From Doris montereyensis (Eukaryota; Mollusca; Gastropoda; Nudibranchia; Dorididae), in the NCBI GenBank assembly GCA_037039925.1, contig JAXRKP010000974.1:74501-138500 (forward strand): a stretch of 64,000 nucleotides of DNA, given 5' to 3'. Numbering within the stretch: position 1 is the stretch's first letter; the number at the start of each line of letters is the position of its first letter. Both the position numbers and the translations under genes were made by a program. The notes beneath the pieces were generated by a model. It was not told the DNA's origin and ran no database searches. It worked only from the letters and a program-made list of their open reading frames with translations. This document shows positions 24,160 to 35,921 of the stretch, one piece after another.

Positions 24160-27100
24160 GAAAGGGAAAAACGAATATGAGGAGGGGGTTATGATGTGGT
24201 TGGGGATGTGTTTGGTATAGGGGCTAAAATTTTCACTTCTTGATGTGTTTGGTGATAGGGGCTAAAATTTTCACTTCTTGATGTGTTTGGTGATAGGGGC
24301 TAAAATTTTCACTTCTTGATTTGTTTGGTGTAAGGGCTAAAATTGTCACTTGTTGATGTGTTTGGTGGTAGGGGCTAAAAAGTGTCACTTGTTGATGTGT
24401 TTGGTGTAAGGGCTAAAAGTGACACTTGTTGATGTGTTTGGTGTAGGGGCTAAAAGTGACACTGGTTGATGTGTTTGGTGTAAGGGCTAAAAGTGTCACT
24501 TGTTAATGTGTTTGGGGTGGTGGGGCACTTGTTGATGTGTTTGGTGTAAAAAGGGCTAAAAAGTGTCACTGGTTGATGTGTTTGGTGTAAGGGCTAAAAG
24601 TGTCATTGGTTAATGTGTTTTGGTAGGGGCTAAAAGTGTCATTGGTTAATGTGTTTGGGGTAAGGGCTAAAAGTATCACTTGTTGATGTGTTTGGTGTAA
24701 GGGCTAAAAGTGTCATTGGTTAATGTGTTTGGTGATAGGGGGGCTAAAAGTGTCACTGGTTGATATGTTTGGTGTAAGGGCTAAAAGTGTCATTGTTTAA
24801 TGTGTTTGGTGTAAGGGCTAAAAGGGTCACTGGTTGATGTGTTTGTTTAAGGGCTAAAAGCGTCACTTGTTGATGTGTTTGGTGTAAGGGCTAAAAGTGT
24901 CACTTATTGATGTGTTTGTTGTAAGGGCTAAAAGTGACACTTGTTGATGTGTTTGGTGTAGGGGCTAAAAGTGACACTGGTTGATTGTTTGGTGTAAGGG
25001 CTAAAAAGTGTCACTTGTTAATGTGTTTGGGGTAAGGGCTAAAAGTATCACTTGTTGATGTGTTTGGTGTAAGGGCTAAAAGTGTCACTGGTTGATGTGT
25101 TTGGTGTAAGGGCTAAAAGTGTCATTGGTTAATGTGTTTGGTGGTAGGGGCTAAAAGTGTCATTGGTTAATGTGTTTGGGGTAAGGGCTAAAAGTATCAC
25201 TTGTTGATGTGTTTGGTGTAAGGGCAAAAAGTGTCATTGGTTAATGTGTTTGGTGATAGGGGCTAAAAGTGTCACTTGTTGATGTGTTTGGTGTAGGGGC
25301 TAAAAGTGTCACTGGTTGATATGTTTGGTGTAAGGGCTAAAAGTGTCATTGTTTAATGTGTTTGGTGTAAGGGCTAAAAGGGTCACTGGTTATGTGGTTA
25401 CCAGGGCTAATCCGTCACTTGTTGATGTGTTTGGTGTATGGTTAGGCTAAAAGTGTCACTTATTGATGTGTTTGTTGTAAGGGCTAAACACTTGTTGATG
25501 TGTTTGGTGTAGGGGCTAAAATGACACTTGTTGATGTGTTTGGTGTAAGGGCAAAAAAGTGTCACTTGTTAATGTGTTTGGGGTAAGGGCTAAAAGTATC
25601 ACTTGTTGATGTGTTTGGTGTAAGGGCTAAAAGTGTCACTGGTTGAAGGGCTAAAAGTGTCATTGTTAATGTGTTTGGTGGTAGGGGCTAAAAGTGTCAT
25701 TGGTTAATGTGTTTGGGGTAAGGGCTAAAGTATCACTTGTTGATGTGTTTGTTGAGGGCTAAAAAGTGTCATTGGTTAATGTGTTTGGTGATAGGGGGCT
25801 AAAAGTGACACTTGTTGATGTGTTTAGTGTAGGGGCTAAAAGGATCACTGGTTGATATGTTTGGTGTAAGGGCTAAAAGTGTCATTGTTTAATGTGTTTG
25901 GTGTAAGGGCTAAAGGGTCACTGGTTGATGTGTTTGTTTACCAGGGCTAAGCGTCACTTGTTGATGTGTTTGGTGTAAGGGATAAAAGTGTCACTTATTG
26001 ATGTGTTTGTTGTAAGGGCTAAAAGTGTCATTGGTTGATGTGTTTGTTGTAAGGGCTAAAAGTATCACTTATTGATGTGTTTGGTGTAAGGGCTAAAAGT
26101 GTCACTTGTTGATGTGTTTGGTGGTAGGGGCTAAAAGTGACACTTGTTGATGTGTTTGGTGTAAGGGCTAAAAGTGTCACTTGTTGATGTGTTTGGTGTA
26201 AGGGCTAAAAGTGTCACTTGTTGATGTGTTTGGTGTAAGGGTTAAAAGTCATCATGAAACATGATGTGTTTGGTGGTTAGGATATACCACTATCATTGTT
26301 GATGTGTTTGGTGTAAGGGCTAAAAGTGTCACTTGTTGATGTGTTTGGTGTAAGGGCTAAAAGTGTCACTTGTTAAGTGTTTGGTGAAAGCGCTAAAAGT
26401 GACTTGTTAATGTGTTTGGTGTAGGATAGTGTCTTATTTTGAAACACTTGTTGATGTGTTTAGTGTAAGGGTTAAAATGTCACTTGTTGATGTGTTTTGT
26501 AAGGGCTAAAAGTGTCACTTGTTAATGTGTTTGGTGTACCGCTAAAAGTGTCACTTGTTAATGTGTTTGGTGTAAGGGTTAAAATACATCACTTTTTGAT
26601 ATGTTTGGTGTAAGGGCTAAAAGTGTCACTTGTTAATGTGTTTAGGGTAAGGTAAAAGTATCACTTGTTGATGTGTTTGGGGTTAAAAGTGTCACTGGTT
26701 GATGTGTTTGGTGTAATGGCTAAAGTGTATTGGTTAATGTGTTTGGTGGTAGGGGCTTGAAAAGTGTCATTGGTTAATGTGTTTGGGGTAAGGGGCTAAA
26801 ACTATCACTTGTTGATGTGTTTGGTGTAACTAAAAGTGTCATTGGTTAATGTGTTTGGTGATAGGGCTAAAAGTGACACTTGTTGATGTGTTTGGTGTAA
26901 GGGTTAAAAGTGTCACTTATTGATGTGTTTGTTGTAAGGGCTAAAAGTGTCATTGGTTGATGTGTTTGTTGTAAGGGCTAAAAGTATCACTATATTGATG
27001 TGTTTGGTGTAAGGGCTAAAAGTGTCACTTGTTGATGTGTTTGGTGTAGGTTAGGATATAAACTACACTTGTTGATGTGTTTGGTGTAAGGGCTAAAAGT

Positions 27101-28315
27101 GTCACTTGTTGATGTGTTTGGTGTAAGGGCTAAGGAGTGTCACTTGTTGATGTGTTTGGTGTAAGGGCTAAAAGTGTCATGTGTTGATGTGTTTGGTGGT
27201 AGGGGCTAAAAGTGACACTTGTTGATGTGTTTGGTGTAAAGGGCTAAAAGTGTCACTTGTTGATGTGTTTGGTGTAAGGGCTAAAAGTGTCACTTGTTAA
27301 TGTGTTTGGTGTAAGCGCTAATAGTGTCACTTGTTAATGTGTTTGGTGGTAGGGGCTAAAAGTGACACTTGTTGATGTGTTTGGTGTAAGGTTAGATAAA
27401 AGTGTCACTTGTTGATGTGTTTGGTGTAAGGGCTAAAAGTGTCACTTGTTAATGTGTTTGGTGTAAGCGCTAAAAGTGTCACTTGTTAATGTGTTTGGTG
27501 TAAGGGCTAAAAGTATCACTTGTTGATATGTTTGGTGTAAGGGCTAAAAGTGTCACTTGTTGATGTGTTTGGTGTAAGGGCTAAAAAGTGTCACTTGTTG
27601 ATGTGTTTGGTGTAAGGGCTAAAAGTGTCACTTGTTGATGTGTTTGGTGTAAGGGCTAAAAGTGTCATGTGTTGATGTGTTTGGTGGTAGGGGCTAAAAG
27701 TGACACTTGTTGATGTGTTTGGTGTAAGGGCTAAAAGTGTCACTTGTTGATGTGTTTGGTGTAAGGGCTAAAAGTGTCACTTGTTAATGTGTTTGGTGTA
27801 AGCGCTAAAAGTGTCACTTGTTGATGTGTTTGGTGTAAGGGCTAAAAGTGTCACTTGTTGATATGTTTGGTGTAAGGGCTAAAAGTGTCACTTGTTGATG
27901 TGTTTGGTGTAAGGGCTAAAAGCGTCACTTGTTGATGTGTTTGTTGTAAGGGCTAAAAGTGTCACTTGTTGATGTGTTTGGTGTAAGGGCTAAAAGTGTC
28001 ACTTGTTGATGTGTTTGGTGTAAGGGCTAAAAGTGTCACTTGTTGATTTTTTTGGTGTAAGCTAAACATGTCACTTCTTGGTGTGTTTGGTGTAAGGGCT
28101 AAAAGTGTCACTTGTTGATGTGTTTGGTGTAAGGGCTAAAAGTGTCACTTGTTAATGTGTTTGGTGTAAGGGCTAAAAGTGACTCTTGTTGATGTGTTTG
28201 GTGGTAGGGGCTAAAGTGACACTTGTTGATGTGTTTGGTGGTAGGGGCTAAACCTGCCACTTGTTGATGTGTTTGGTGGTAGGGGCTAAACATGTCGCTT
28301 CTTGATGTGTTTGCA
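24160..28315. repeat. Large 37-bp minisatellite with higher-order structure
   Basis: In LYST intron 15, roughly 105-115 copies of a 37-bp unit (tgtttggtgtaagggctaaa followed by agtgtcacttgttgatg). Variants include ttaatg for ttgatg, ggtagggg for gtaaggg, gacactt for gtcactt, and atcact. In 24.58-26.04 kb the same succession of variants recurs about every 535-555 bases; the right half is more uniform. The array ends about 60 bases before exon 16. Confidence 0.95.
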
Positions 28316-28371
28316 TCAGCATAGACAAGCTATTTGAAACTCAAGCCTTGATTTTTCTCTCATTTTGTCAG

Positions 28372-28528
28372 AGGACACAAATACATCTGCCCCAGCTGAC
28401 AAGGACTCACGTTTCTCCAATGCGTACCATCTTCCCAAGCAAGAATGTTTACTAGTGGTTGCTATTGGCAACAAAGAGAAGATGCTGGAAGTTTGGGTTC
28501 ATACAAAGACTGCCTCTCTTATTTTCAA
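28372..28528 (+). CDS. LYST: LYST exon 16, concanavalin-A-like domain
   Basis: It starts about 60 bases after the end of the large minisatellite. It encodes LLVVAIGNKEKMLEVWVHT and TASLIFK, matching HIISLGSKALMIQVWADP and ATLIFR. Donor ttcaa|gtaagg, phase 2. Confidence 0.95.
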
Positions 28529-29184
28529 GTAAGGTTATGTCTTTGCTAAAATACGTAGTCCCCCGATGACAAAAAAATTGTGCATTTTAGTGAAGGTGCA
28601 TTTGGCGGAGTCATAAGCCACGACCCATTACTGTGTATTTACATTGCCATTCTTGTTTGAAAATTCTCTTTTTGTTAGTTCTTTGTTATTGTTTTGGGTT
28701 TGTTTGTTGTTTGTTGATTTGAATACAAGACCCAATAGGCCTCCTCAGATCTGTTACATTCTTTTTTCACAACAAGGGTGGAATAGTGAAGACATTCGAC
28801 ATCAATGTACTTTCATTCGGTTGACATGCGTCTCGTACACAGTACGATCTCTGTGGATAGAAGTGATACAGGACCTTTCTCATATCTTCTCACGGTGATC
28901 AAAGAGAGAGGTGATGGGACTGACTGTCTGGCAGACCTCTCGAGCCAGGGAGGGAAGGGGCGAGTAAGGATTTAGAGCAGAGACTAGTTCCATAATTGTT
29001 GTGTGTATGTGTACACATGGCTTTAGATCTACACACACCCTAGACACACACACAGACACACGTTCGTGGCAGATCTTGTCACTGGGATGAGGCAAGAAGA
29101 GGTTATCACGTTCATGTTTCACAGCAATTAACTCTTTCAATGTAACAAATTTGAGGATAGACTTACAAAAACCTGTGGCATTTT

Positions 29185-29470
29185 GGCAAAGTCAAACCCG
29201 CAGTTGCTGCATTTTGAGGGGGTAATTAGCGTTGTAAAATTCGGTTACATGAAGAAACTGCATTTTGACGAATCATGCGTTTTAGTGGTGTGCAATTTGA
29301 CGGAGACTACTTTACTTAAAATGTTTGTAACAAATTATGTGTTTTAGTGGTGTGCAATTTGACGGAGACTACTTTGCTTAAAATGTATGTAACGGATTAT
29401 ATGTTTTAGTGTGGTGCAATTTGGTGCAATTTGGCGGACACTACTTTACTTAAAATGCATGTAACGAATT
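29185..29470. repeat. ~62-bp imperfect tandem repeat
   Basis: Three copies of gttttagtggtgtgcaattt, gacggagactactttactta, aaatg in LYST intron 16. A related single copy lies at about 28580-28620 (gcattttagtgaaggtgcat). Confidence 0.8.
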
Positions 29471-29877
29471 ATGTGGGCCATCTTCAAATAAAAAATTATC
29501 ACAATGATAAGGGAATGATAGCTTGCTGGCTGTGACATACAATAATGAATAAAAGTTGACTTAAACATTGCAAGAGAAAAAAAAAAGGGAAACACATTAG
29601 AGATGAAGACTGAGAGCATGATACGGTCAAGGCTAAAAAGATACTTGAAAATACAGTGTGTTTTACTTGAAGGTATACAATTTTGGTAAATCTTAATGCT
29701 ACTTCTATGTTATTGTCAGCTACTTTGACATTTAGGCTTTTAGAATTGCTGCTTTATATCTATGTGACCTAACTCAATTAAACTTTGACATTTATTTATA
29801 GATTTATGAAAGTAGGTATGTCTGTGTACATGCTTTGTACGCTCATTCAAACCCGTGTTTCTATTCTGTCTGACAAG

Positions 29878-30010
29878 GCTGACTGCTGGCCAGCGTGAGA
29901 CGTTGGTGCTGAAGGAAACGATTCTGTACAACTTTTTGACGCCGTCCCAGTGGCATTTGTTGACCATCTCTTACTGCGAAACTTTGGATGGAAGCACTTT
30001 TCTTGGTCAG
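29878..30010 (+). CDS. LYST: LYST exon 17, concanavalin-A-like domain
   Basis: The acceptor gacaag completes a Lys codon from exon 16. It reads LTAGQRETLVLKE and FLTPSQWHLLTISYCE; compare LPSKWQHLVLTYLQ in human LYST. Donor cag|gtaagg, phase 0. Confidence 0.93.
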
Positions 30011-30374
30011 GTAAGGATAGACTGGAGCTGGTCATTTCAATCAAATATATTAATAACTTTGGTAATCTTGCATAAAAGAGCTAGGCTGGTGTTCCTGAGG
30101 TTTAAGAAATTTGTTTGCCAGTCGATGCAATCCACCTCCTATTGGCTTGGTGGGCTGGATTGTACACTGCATACCAATGGAAATGGATGGAAACAGTATA
30201 GTCCAATGTAGATGTGATTACTTTGTTGGTAGTTTATAGAACTTTTGAACACATTCAAAAGCCCAATCCAAATCTGAGATCAGGGCTTATGGTGGTTACT
30301 GTTCATACAAACGCAAACAAACAAGTAAATATCTAAGCTTTTGGTTTTTGTGTGAAGTGCAGCATTAGTTGTGA

Positions 30375-30440
30375 GGTGTGAATTTTAGCGTAAGATGTGA
30401 ATTTTAGCATAAGGTGTGAATTTTAGCATAAGGTGTGAAG
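30375..30440. repeat. 19-bp short tandem repeat
   Basis: Three to four copies of taaggtgtgaattttagca in LYST intron 17. Confidence 0.8.
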
Positions 30441-30712
30441 TTTAGCAAAAGCAGAAGGGCATGTAATGTCTTCACAACGGCCAGCAGATCTTCATATCCT
30501 TGGTGTGTTGTAGCACTCTTCGCCTCACTTTGTTGCTCATGTACTATTCATAGCGAGATGCCTAAGCCCTGGATAATGAGAGGTAACATTGGATTTGAGG
30601 AATGTGCCAGATATTGGTTTTTGAATGAAGTAGCCAACTTTAGATGAAGACTAAGTTTGAGCATTATGTTGATGTTAAAACTTTTGGCCATGTCTATCCC
30701 AGTTGACGGTAA

Positions 30713-30873
30713 CTTTGGATGGTCATGTGAGAAAAGAACTCATCTTGGATCACCCTGCCTCTGTGAGCAGAAAACAGCAATCACTGCCATTTCTGTGTGT
30801 GGGAGATGCCAGTTATTATTCTGCCAAGGTCCACACTGAGTTTGGAAGCTTGGCACACTGAGAATTTTCAAAG
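30713..30873 (+). CDS. LYST: LYST exon 18, 2-base insertion near the end
   Basis: It encodes LTVTLDGHVRKELILDHPAS and QQSLPFLCVGDASYYSA, corresponding to DVTLDFMLPRK and KTFCMIGHC. Near 30854-30858 an extra CA (cacac for cac) makes a TGA. Without it the frame reads FGSLALRIFKG, which joins exon 19 in phase 1. Donor aaag|gtgagc. Confidence 0.85.
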
Positions 30874-31017
30874 GTGAGCACCTCTCTCCCTCTCTTATTC
30901 TTTGTACATGAATCCATAACTTACAATACCAAATGAACGAGACATCTTTTATGCTTTGATATATAGGATATCATGGTACAGTGTTTTAAAATAATTATTT
31001 TTAATTTTGCACACAAG

Positions 31018-31105
31018 GGCGTGACTTTTCTTGCTTTTTCCTCTAAATTCACCTTGAGATCACCACAAATGGTGAACAGGGTAATTTGTAATGAAACAAA
31101 GTATT
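31018..31105 (+). repeat. ggtaggtcctac-family repeat, 3' part
   Basis: cttgctttttcctctaaatt, caccttgagatcaccacaaa, tggtgaacagggtaattt. LYST intron 18. Confidence 0.7.
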
Positions 31106-31385
31106 CGATGGCAACATCTTATACATTTACAACTTACTTTTCATAAAAATAACTGAATAACATTAGTTTTCATAATTCAGCAAATAAATTTATTACATCA
31201 AATTAGTTAATGCAGGAACAATAAGAAATTACAAAGAGACGGATAAATCGACAAATTTCAGAGTAAACCAAAACTGAAACTAATAAATAGATGTCTTAAA
31301 GTTATGAATGAATAAATAAATGATTAATTAATACTCTTGAAATTGCAAGGTAGAAAACGTTATTTCATTCATGTGGTCATCACAG

Positions 31386-31582
31386 GTACTCAACTTTCCC
31401 CTGAGTTTTGGTTTCACCTATACTGCCTGGGTCCAAACTTTGGGGGCCTGTCTGCCTGTGACTATGGAGACACCAATGTATCCTACACCCCGGCTCTACG
31501 CAAGCACATGGTCAATGTGAAGCATCTCAACCAGGATGTTCTGTTTGGCATTTCTCAACTGCCCGACCTTGACCTTGCCAGG
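31386..31582 (+). CDS. LYST: LYST exon 19
   Basis: It encodes TQLSPEFWFHLYCLGPNFGG, ACDYGDTN and ALRKHMVNVKHL, matching SQEAFYLYACGPNHTS and the YSKYINKEI region. The frame is intact; donor agg|gtaagt, phase 0. Confidence 0.96.
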
Positions 31583-32367
31583 GTAAGTTTCTCATTGCAT
31601 TGATTGGTTGTGACTTTTTGCTGCAAAATCATACATCCCAACCATTACTTAGAAGTAGGATTGTAGTGGAATTTCTTTTCTTTCCCTTCATTCTGTCAAT
31701 TTTTTTAAAGGAGTTTTGTAGATGCTTGCCACTTCTTTCAATAGCTCTGGCAAGGGTTTTATGTTTTTCATGGGTTTTTTTTGTTTGTTTGCTGGTTTTT
31801 GTGTACATTATCTCATGAACATCACCCAAAACAATTTTCACAAAATTTAATGGAAGGATGGTACACAGGAAGAAAACACATTACATTTTCGTTGCAATCT
31901 GGTTCAAGATATAAATCCTGGAATTTTAAAGAATTTTACCTGTTACTATTTTGATGGAGCTTTTGACGACCCCTTACCTTATAAGTTGTTCACTCGTGTA
32001 TCATTGTTTACCTGGTTTGTATAGTGGTGCATTCAAAGTGTGTACAAAAGTGTGAAAATTGTATTGATATAATTTCATTTAGTTTAAAATGGATAGGAAA
32101 AGGCTCAGTTACGCTGCTGCCTTTTGAAAAAAAAAAAGTTTTATTTATTTATCAAATTCTATGTTATCAAGCAAGAAGGATATTAGCTTTTTCAGAATGA
32201 TGTTAGGGGTAAAAACATTATTTGTTTCAGTGCAATTTTCATTCAAAGATCAAAAGAGAAAATTATATCTTTCCTGTCTTTTCTTTCAGTTAAAAAAAAA
32301 AAGTAATGTTTCTTGCTGTGTAATTTTAGTGTGTCGTTTGATAATTTGCACTTGTATATTTCCATAG
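31583..32367 (+). other. LYST intron 19
   Basis: Nothing recognised beyond T-rich and A-rich runs. Small ORFs on both strands have no family features. Confidence 0.5.
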
Positions 32368-32627
32368 GCATCTCAAGTTTTAGTACACAAAATGGATCAG
32401 CCAGAAATGTATGCGGGCTTCATCACGCCTCGTGTCCCGACGACAAACTCAGTGGATGACTTAGGCTCCATCCTCAAAGCCACAGCAATTCCAAGCTTTT
32501 GACTCAAACACCCGTCCTGTCAGCAGCCAGAATGCGAGGTAGAATCAAGATGAGGGAAATCAACACATTGGAAAAGGCGGTGGAGCAGTGTGGTGGCATT
32601 GAAGCCTTTCTTTTCCTTGTGGCAAAG
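32368..32627 (+). CDS. LYST: LYST exon 20, one frame break
   Basis: Acceptor ttccatag. It reads QPEMYAGFITPRVPTT and LGSILKATAIPSF, meets TGA in a T run near 32500, and resumes as RIKMREINTLEKAVEQC and GGIEAFLFLVAK. The end matches [20 protein letters not shown]. The donor aag|gtcggt is non-ideal but in phase 0 with exon 21. Confidence 0.85.
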
Positions 32628-32924
32628 GTCGGTGTGATGCAATAGCAGCCTGAAAAAAAAAAGAAAAAAGAAATAAAAATAAAAATCATGTGTAATGTAG
32701 TTAATTATGTTTTAGAATATTTGGTAGTTTTATAACTGTTTTGTTTTCCCTTTGTTGTTGCAGTTCTAAATTTGTCTTTTTTTTGGTGTTTTTTGATTAT
32801 CTGATAGTAATGTTACTGGAATTATTTGTTCATTGTGGACTGTGTGTATATGTGCCATGAATGAACCAAAGTGCTATGTTTTCTTTTTGCTGAATTTTCA
32901 ATATTTTTTTATTTACTTTCACAG

Positions 32925-33131
32925 ATATTTGAAGACAGTGCGAAGGCCATGAAGAATGGTGGAAGTTCATCTGATGCTGAGCAGCTTCAGTCAAAGGCAA
33001 CGTTGGTCTTGTTTGAGTTGTTGCATAGCTTTCCAACACTTGCCCAGTCCTTTGAGGAGTTAAATGGCTACAGCATGTTGGCCAAAGTTTTCACCAGCTC
33101 CAAAAGTCTTGTAGGATTTCCGTTATTAAAG
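32925..33131 (+). CDS. LYST: LYST exon 21
   Basis: It encodes IFEDSAKAMKNGG, TLVLFELLHSFPTLAQSF and LNGYSMLAKVFTSSKSLVGF, aligning with RVILSLIKYNQQRVHEL and [20 protein letters not shown]. The frame is intact, phase 0 at both ends, donor aag|gttagc. Confidence 0.95.
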
Positions 33132-33639
33132 GTTAGCATTTTCACCTGAAAGTTTGAATCAGCTGTATCTTATTTGTTTTTTTGTTTTTCCCCCCGACAT
33201 GGCCTGCTTTCAAAATGCCTCACACAATCCTATGCTGTGTGTAAGAACGGGTGAAGGGATAGGTCAGAAGCAAATGAAATTGTATTCTTAAATCTGGAGG
33301 TAATGAAAAAAGGGATACCTCTTCAGATAGTTTTGAAAACATTTTGAAGAAGTAAATTTACTATAGAAAAAAACACTGGTTAATTTACAATAAGATGAGA
33401 ACCTCCCTTACATATAATCTATTTTTATATGCAGACATCAAAGAGCTGAATAAATAAAGGCAATTTTGTAAAAGTGAAGTATAACAAAAGTGTCAAATTT
33501 ATTGTACCAGGGCATGTATAATTCATTGCATCTTGTTTTGAAGACATTTTTCTCTATGAAAGTTGACAGTTTTTCTGCTATATTTCTCAAACAGTGGGCT
33601 TGTGCCGCAACAGTTTGAAAAGTTTCTTGACTTTTGATA

Positions 33640-33810
33640 CACCTAGTCCCATCGGATAAGGATGATAAAGAGAAGGTCCCTTGTGCAGATCACAACACTC
33701 CGTGCATGTTATAAATCCTGCGGTTCTTAACAGGGCAGTTTGGACAAAATTAGAAATCCTACCAAAAACCCTTATTTGTGGATGTGGGTAAAATCAAATC
33801 AAAATCATTT
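33640..33810 (+). mobile_element. SINE 3' fragment, same family
   Basis: Only the body and tail remain: gtgcagatcacaacactccg, then aaatcctaccaaaaaccct and the aaatcaaatcaaaatc tail. The tRNA head is missing. LYST intron 21. Confidence 0.75.
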
Positions 33811-33965
33811 GAAAACAAAAATTAGTGTGAATATTTTCTCGGAGTGAAAGATCACCATTTTGTTGTTGTTGTGTCTTATATTATTCTTCTATCTGTTTTT
33901 AAGTTCACATAAATTTATTTCTCGCTACTTGATGGACTTTTTCTGCCCCCTGTCACTCTATCAAG

Positions 33966-34250
33966 GTGTTGATGAATTCGATGACCACAGAATCTGTGTT
34001 CAAATCCAACCCAGCCAGCGTCCACGTTCCTCTGATCCGCAGCCATCCGGAGGGGATCATCCAAGACATCCAGGTACTCACCAAGCTCCTCCTCCACTGG
34101 AAGATCTGGCAAAAGGCCGATCCGCATGTCTCCACATTGCTGTTTGGCGCCCTAGAGGCTTTGGTCAGCCCCAAGCATCCGTACTGCAATTTCAATATCA
34201 AGCAGATGCAAGCTGGGAAAGTTGTCTCTTTGATCTTCAACATTTACTTG
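33966..34250 (+). CDS. LYST: LYST exon 22, 3' border uncertain
   Basis: It encodes HPEGIIQDIQVLTKLLLHWK, LLFGALEALVSPKHPY and FNIKQMQAGKVVSL, matching SNAIIQDVKLLEELLLDWK, LLAALEVLI and MFNIKQLLKAQVV. A cag|gtactc inside the exon (34074) is not used, because the conserved protein continues across it. No strong donor is visible at the 3' end and the phase to exon 23 is unclear, so the end is approximate. Confidence 0.88.
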
Positions 34251-34454
34251 TTAGTTTTGTTTGTTTTTTGTTGACATCCAATAACCATGTTATAAGAAGG
34301 TGTTGTTTTTTCTTCTTTTAGATTAGAAGCATCTTTTGAGACATTTGACAAGTCATTTGACTGAAATTTAAATCGAGTAAATGTATGGAGCATGAATTTA
34401 ATGCAGAGTTTTCTTTTGAAAAAAATGATGTCGTCTGTTATGTGAAAAAACCCA

Positions 34455-35730
34455 GCTGTTTTGGTCTTAGTTTAATCTTGATGTTAGAGATTTTATGAGT
34501 CTTTTGTGTTTAATCTTGATGTTAGAGATTTTATGAGTCTTTTTGTGTTTAATCTTGATGTTAGAGTCTTTGTGTTTAATCTTGATGTTAGAGATTTTAT
34601 GAGTCTTTTTGTGTTTAATCTTGATGTTAGAGATTTTATGAGTCTTTTTGTGTTTAATCTTGATGTTAGAGATTTTATGAGTCTTTTGTGTTTAATCTTG
34701 ATGTTAGAGATTTTATGAGTCTTTTGTGTTTAATCTTGATGTTAGAGATTTTATGAGTCTTTTGTGTTTAATTGATGTTAGAGATTTTAGAGTCTTTTGT
34801 GTTTAATCTTGATGTTAGAGATTTTATGAGTCTTTTGTGTTTAATCTTGATGTTAGAGATTTTTGTCTTTTTGTGTTTAATCTTGATGTTAGAGATTTTT
34901 GAGTCTTTTGTGTCTTGATTTGATTTTATGAGTTTAATCTTGATGTTAGAGATTTTATGAGTCTTTTGTGTTTAAATTGGACTTTTGTGATCTTGATGTT
35001 AAGATTTTATGAGTCTTTTGTGTTTAATCTTGATGTTAGAGATTTTAGAGTCTTTTGTGTTTAATCTTGATTTGATTTTATGAGTCTTTTGTGTTTTAAT
35101 CTTGATGTTAGAGATTTTATGAGTCTTTTGTGTTTAATCTTGATGTTAGAGATTTTATGAGTCTTTGTGTTTAATCTTGATGTTAGAGATTTTATGAGTC
35201 TTTTGTGTTTAATCTTGATGTTAGAGATTTTATGAGTCTTTTGTGTTTAATCTTGATGTTAGAGATTTTAAGTCTTTTGTGTTTAATCTTGATGTTAGAG
35301 ATTTTATGAGTCTTTTGTGTTTAATCTTGATGTTAGAAATGAGTCTTTTGTGTTTAATCTTGATGTTAGAGATTTTATGAGTCTTTTGTGTTTAATCTTG
35401 ATGTTAGAGATTTTATGAGTCTTTTGTGTTTAATCTTGATGTTAGAGATTTTATGAGTCTTTTGTGTTTAATCTTGATGTTAGAGATTTTATGAGTCTTT
35501 TGTGTTTAATCTTGATGTTAGAGATTTTATGAGTCTTTTGTGTTTAATCTTGATGTTAGAGATTTTATGAGTCTTTTGTGTTTAATCTTGATGTTAGAGA
35601 TTTTATGAGTCTTTTGTGTTTAATCTTTGTTAGAGATTTATGAGTCTTTTGTGTTTAATTGATGTTAGAGATTTTATGAGTCTTTTGTGTTTAATCTTGA
35701 TGTTAGAGATTTTATGAGTCTTTTGTGTTG
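34455..35730. repeat. 38-bp minisatellite
   Basis: In LYST intron 22, about 33 copies of a unit starting tgttagagattttatgagtc and ending ttttgtgtttaatcttga. Several copies carry small deletions (about 34565, 34770, 34905-34990, 35335, 35630), which makes the register irregular. Confidence 0.95.
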
Positions 35731-35921
35731 AAAACATTTGTGCTGGACTTCATGCACTAGCTCTTGCTCTTAAATTGGAAATGAAATTGAACTGTGAAAA
35801 TAAAACAAAATGTTTGCTCAATGTTTATCTTTTTTCCCAAAATCTAAAATCTTCTGAAATATAGCACAGTATTTCATAAAACTCATTGGGATAAGAGTAC
35901 ACTGTTCTAACCTTGCTGTTT

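Noticed and set aside
30435..30647. 70-codon ORF as a possible LYST exon
   Set aside because: No similarity to LYST, and exon 17 joins exon 18 directly in phase.
34074..34075. Splice donor cag|gtactc within exon 22
   Set aside because: The conserved LYST sequence continues uninterrupted across it.
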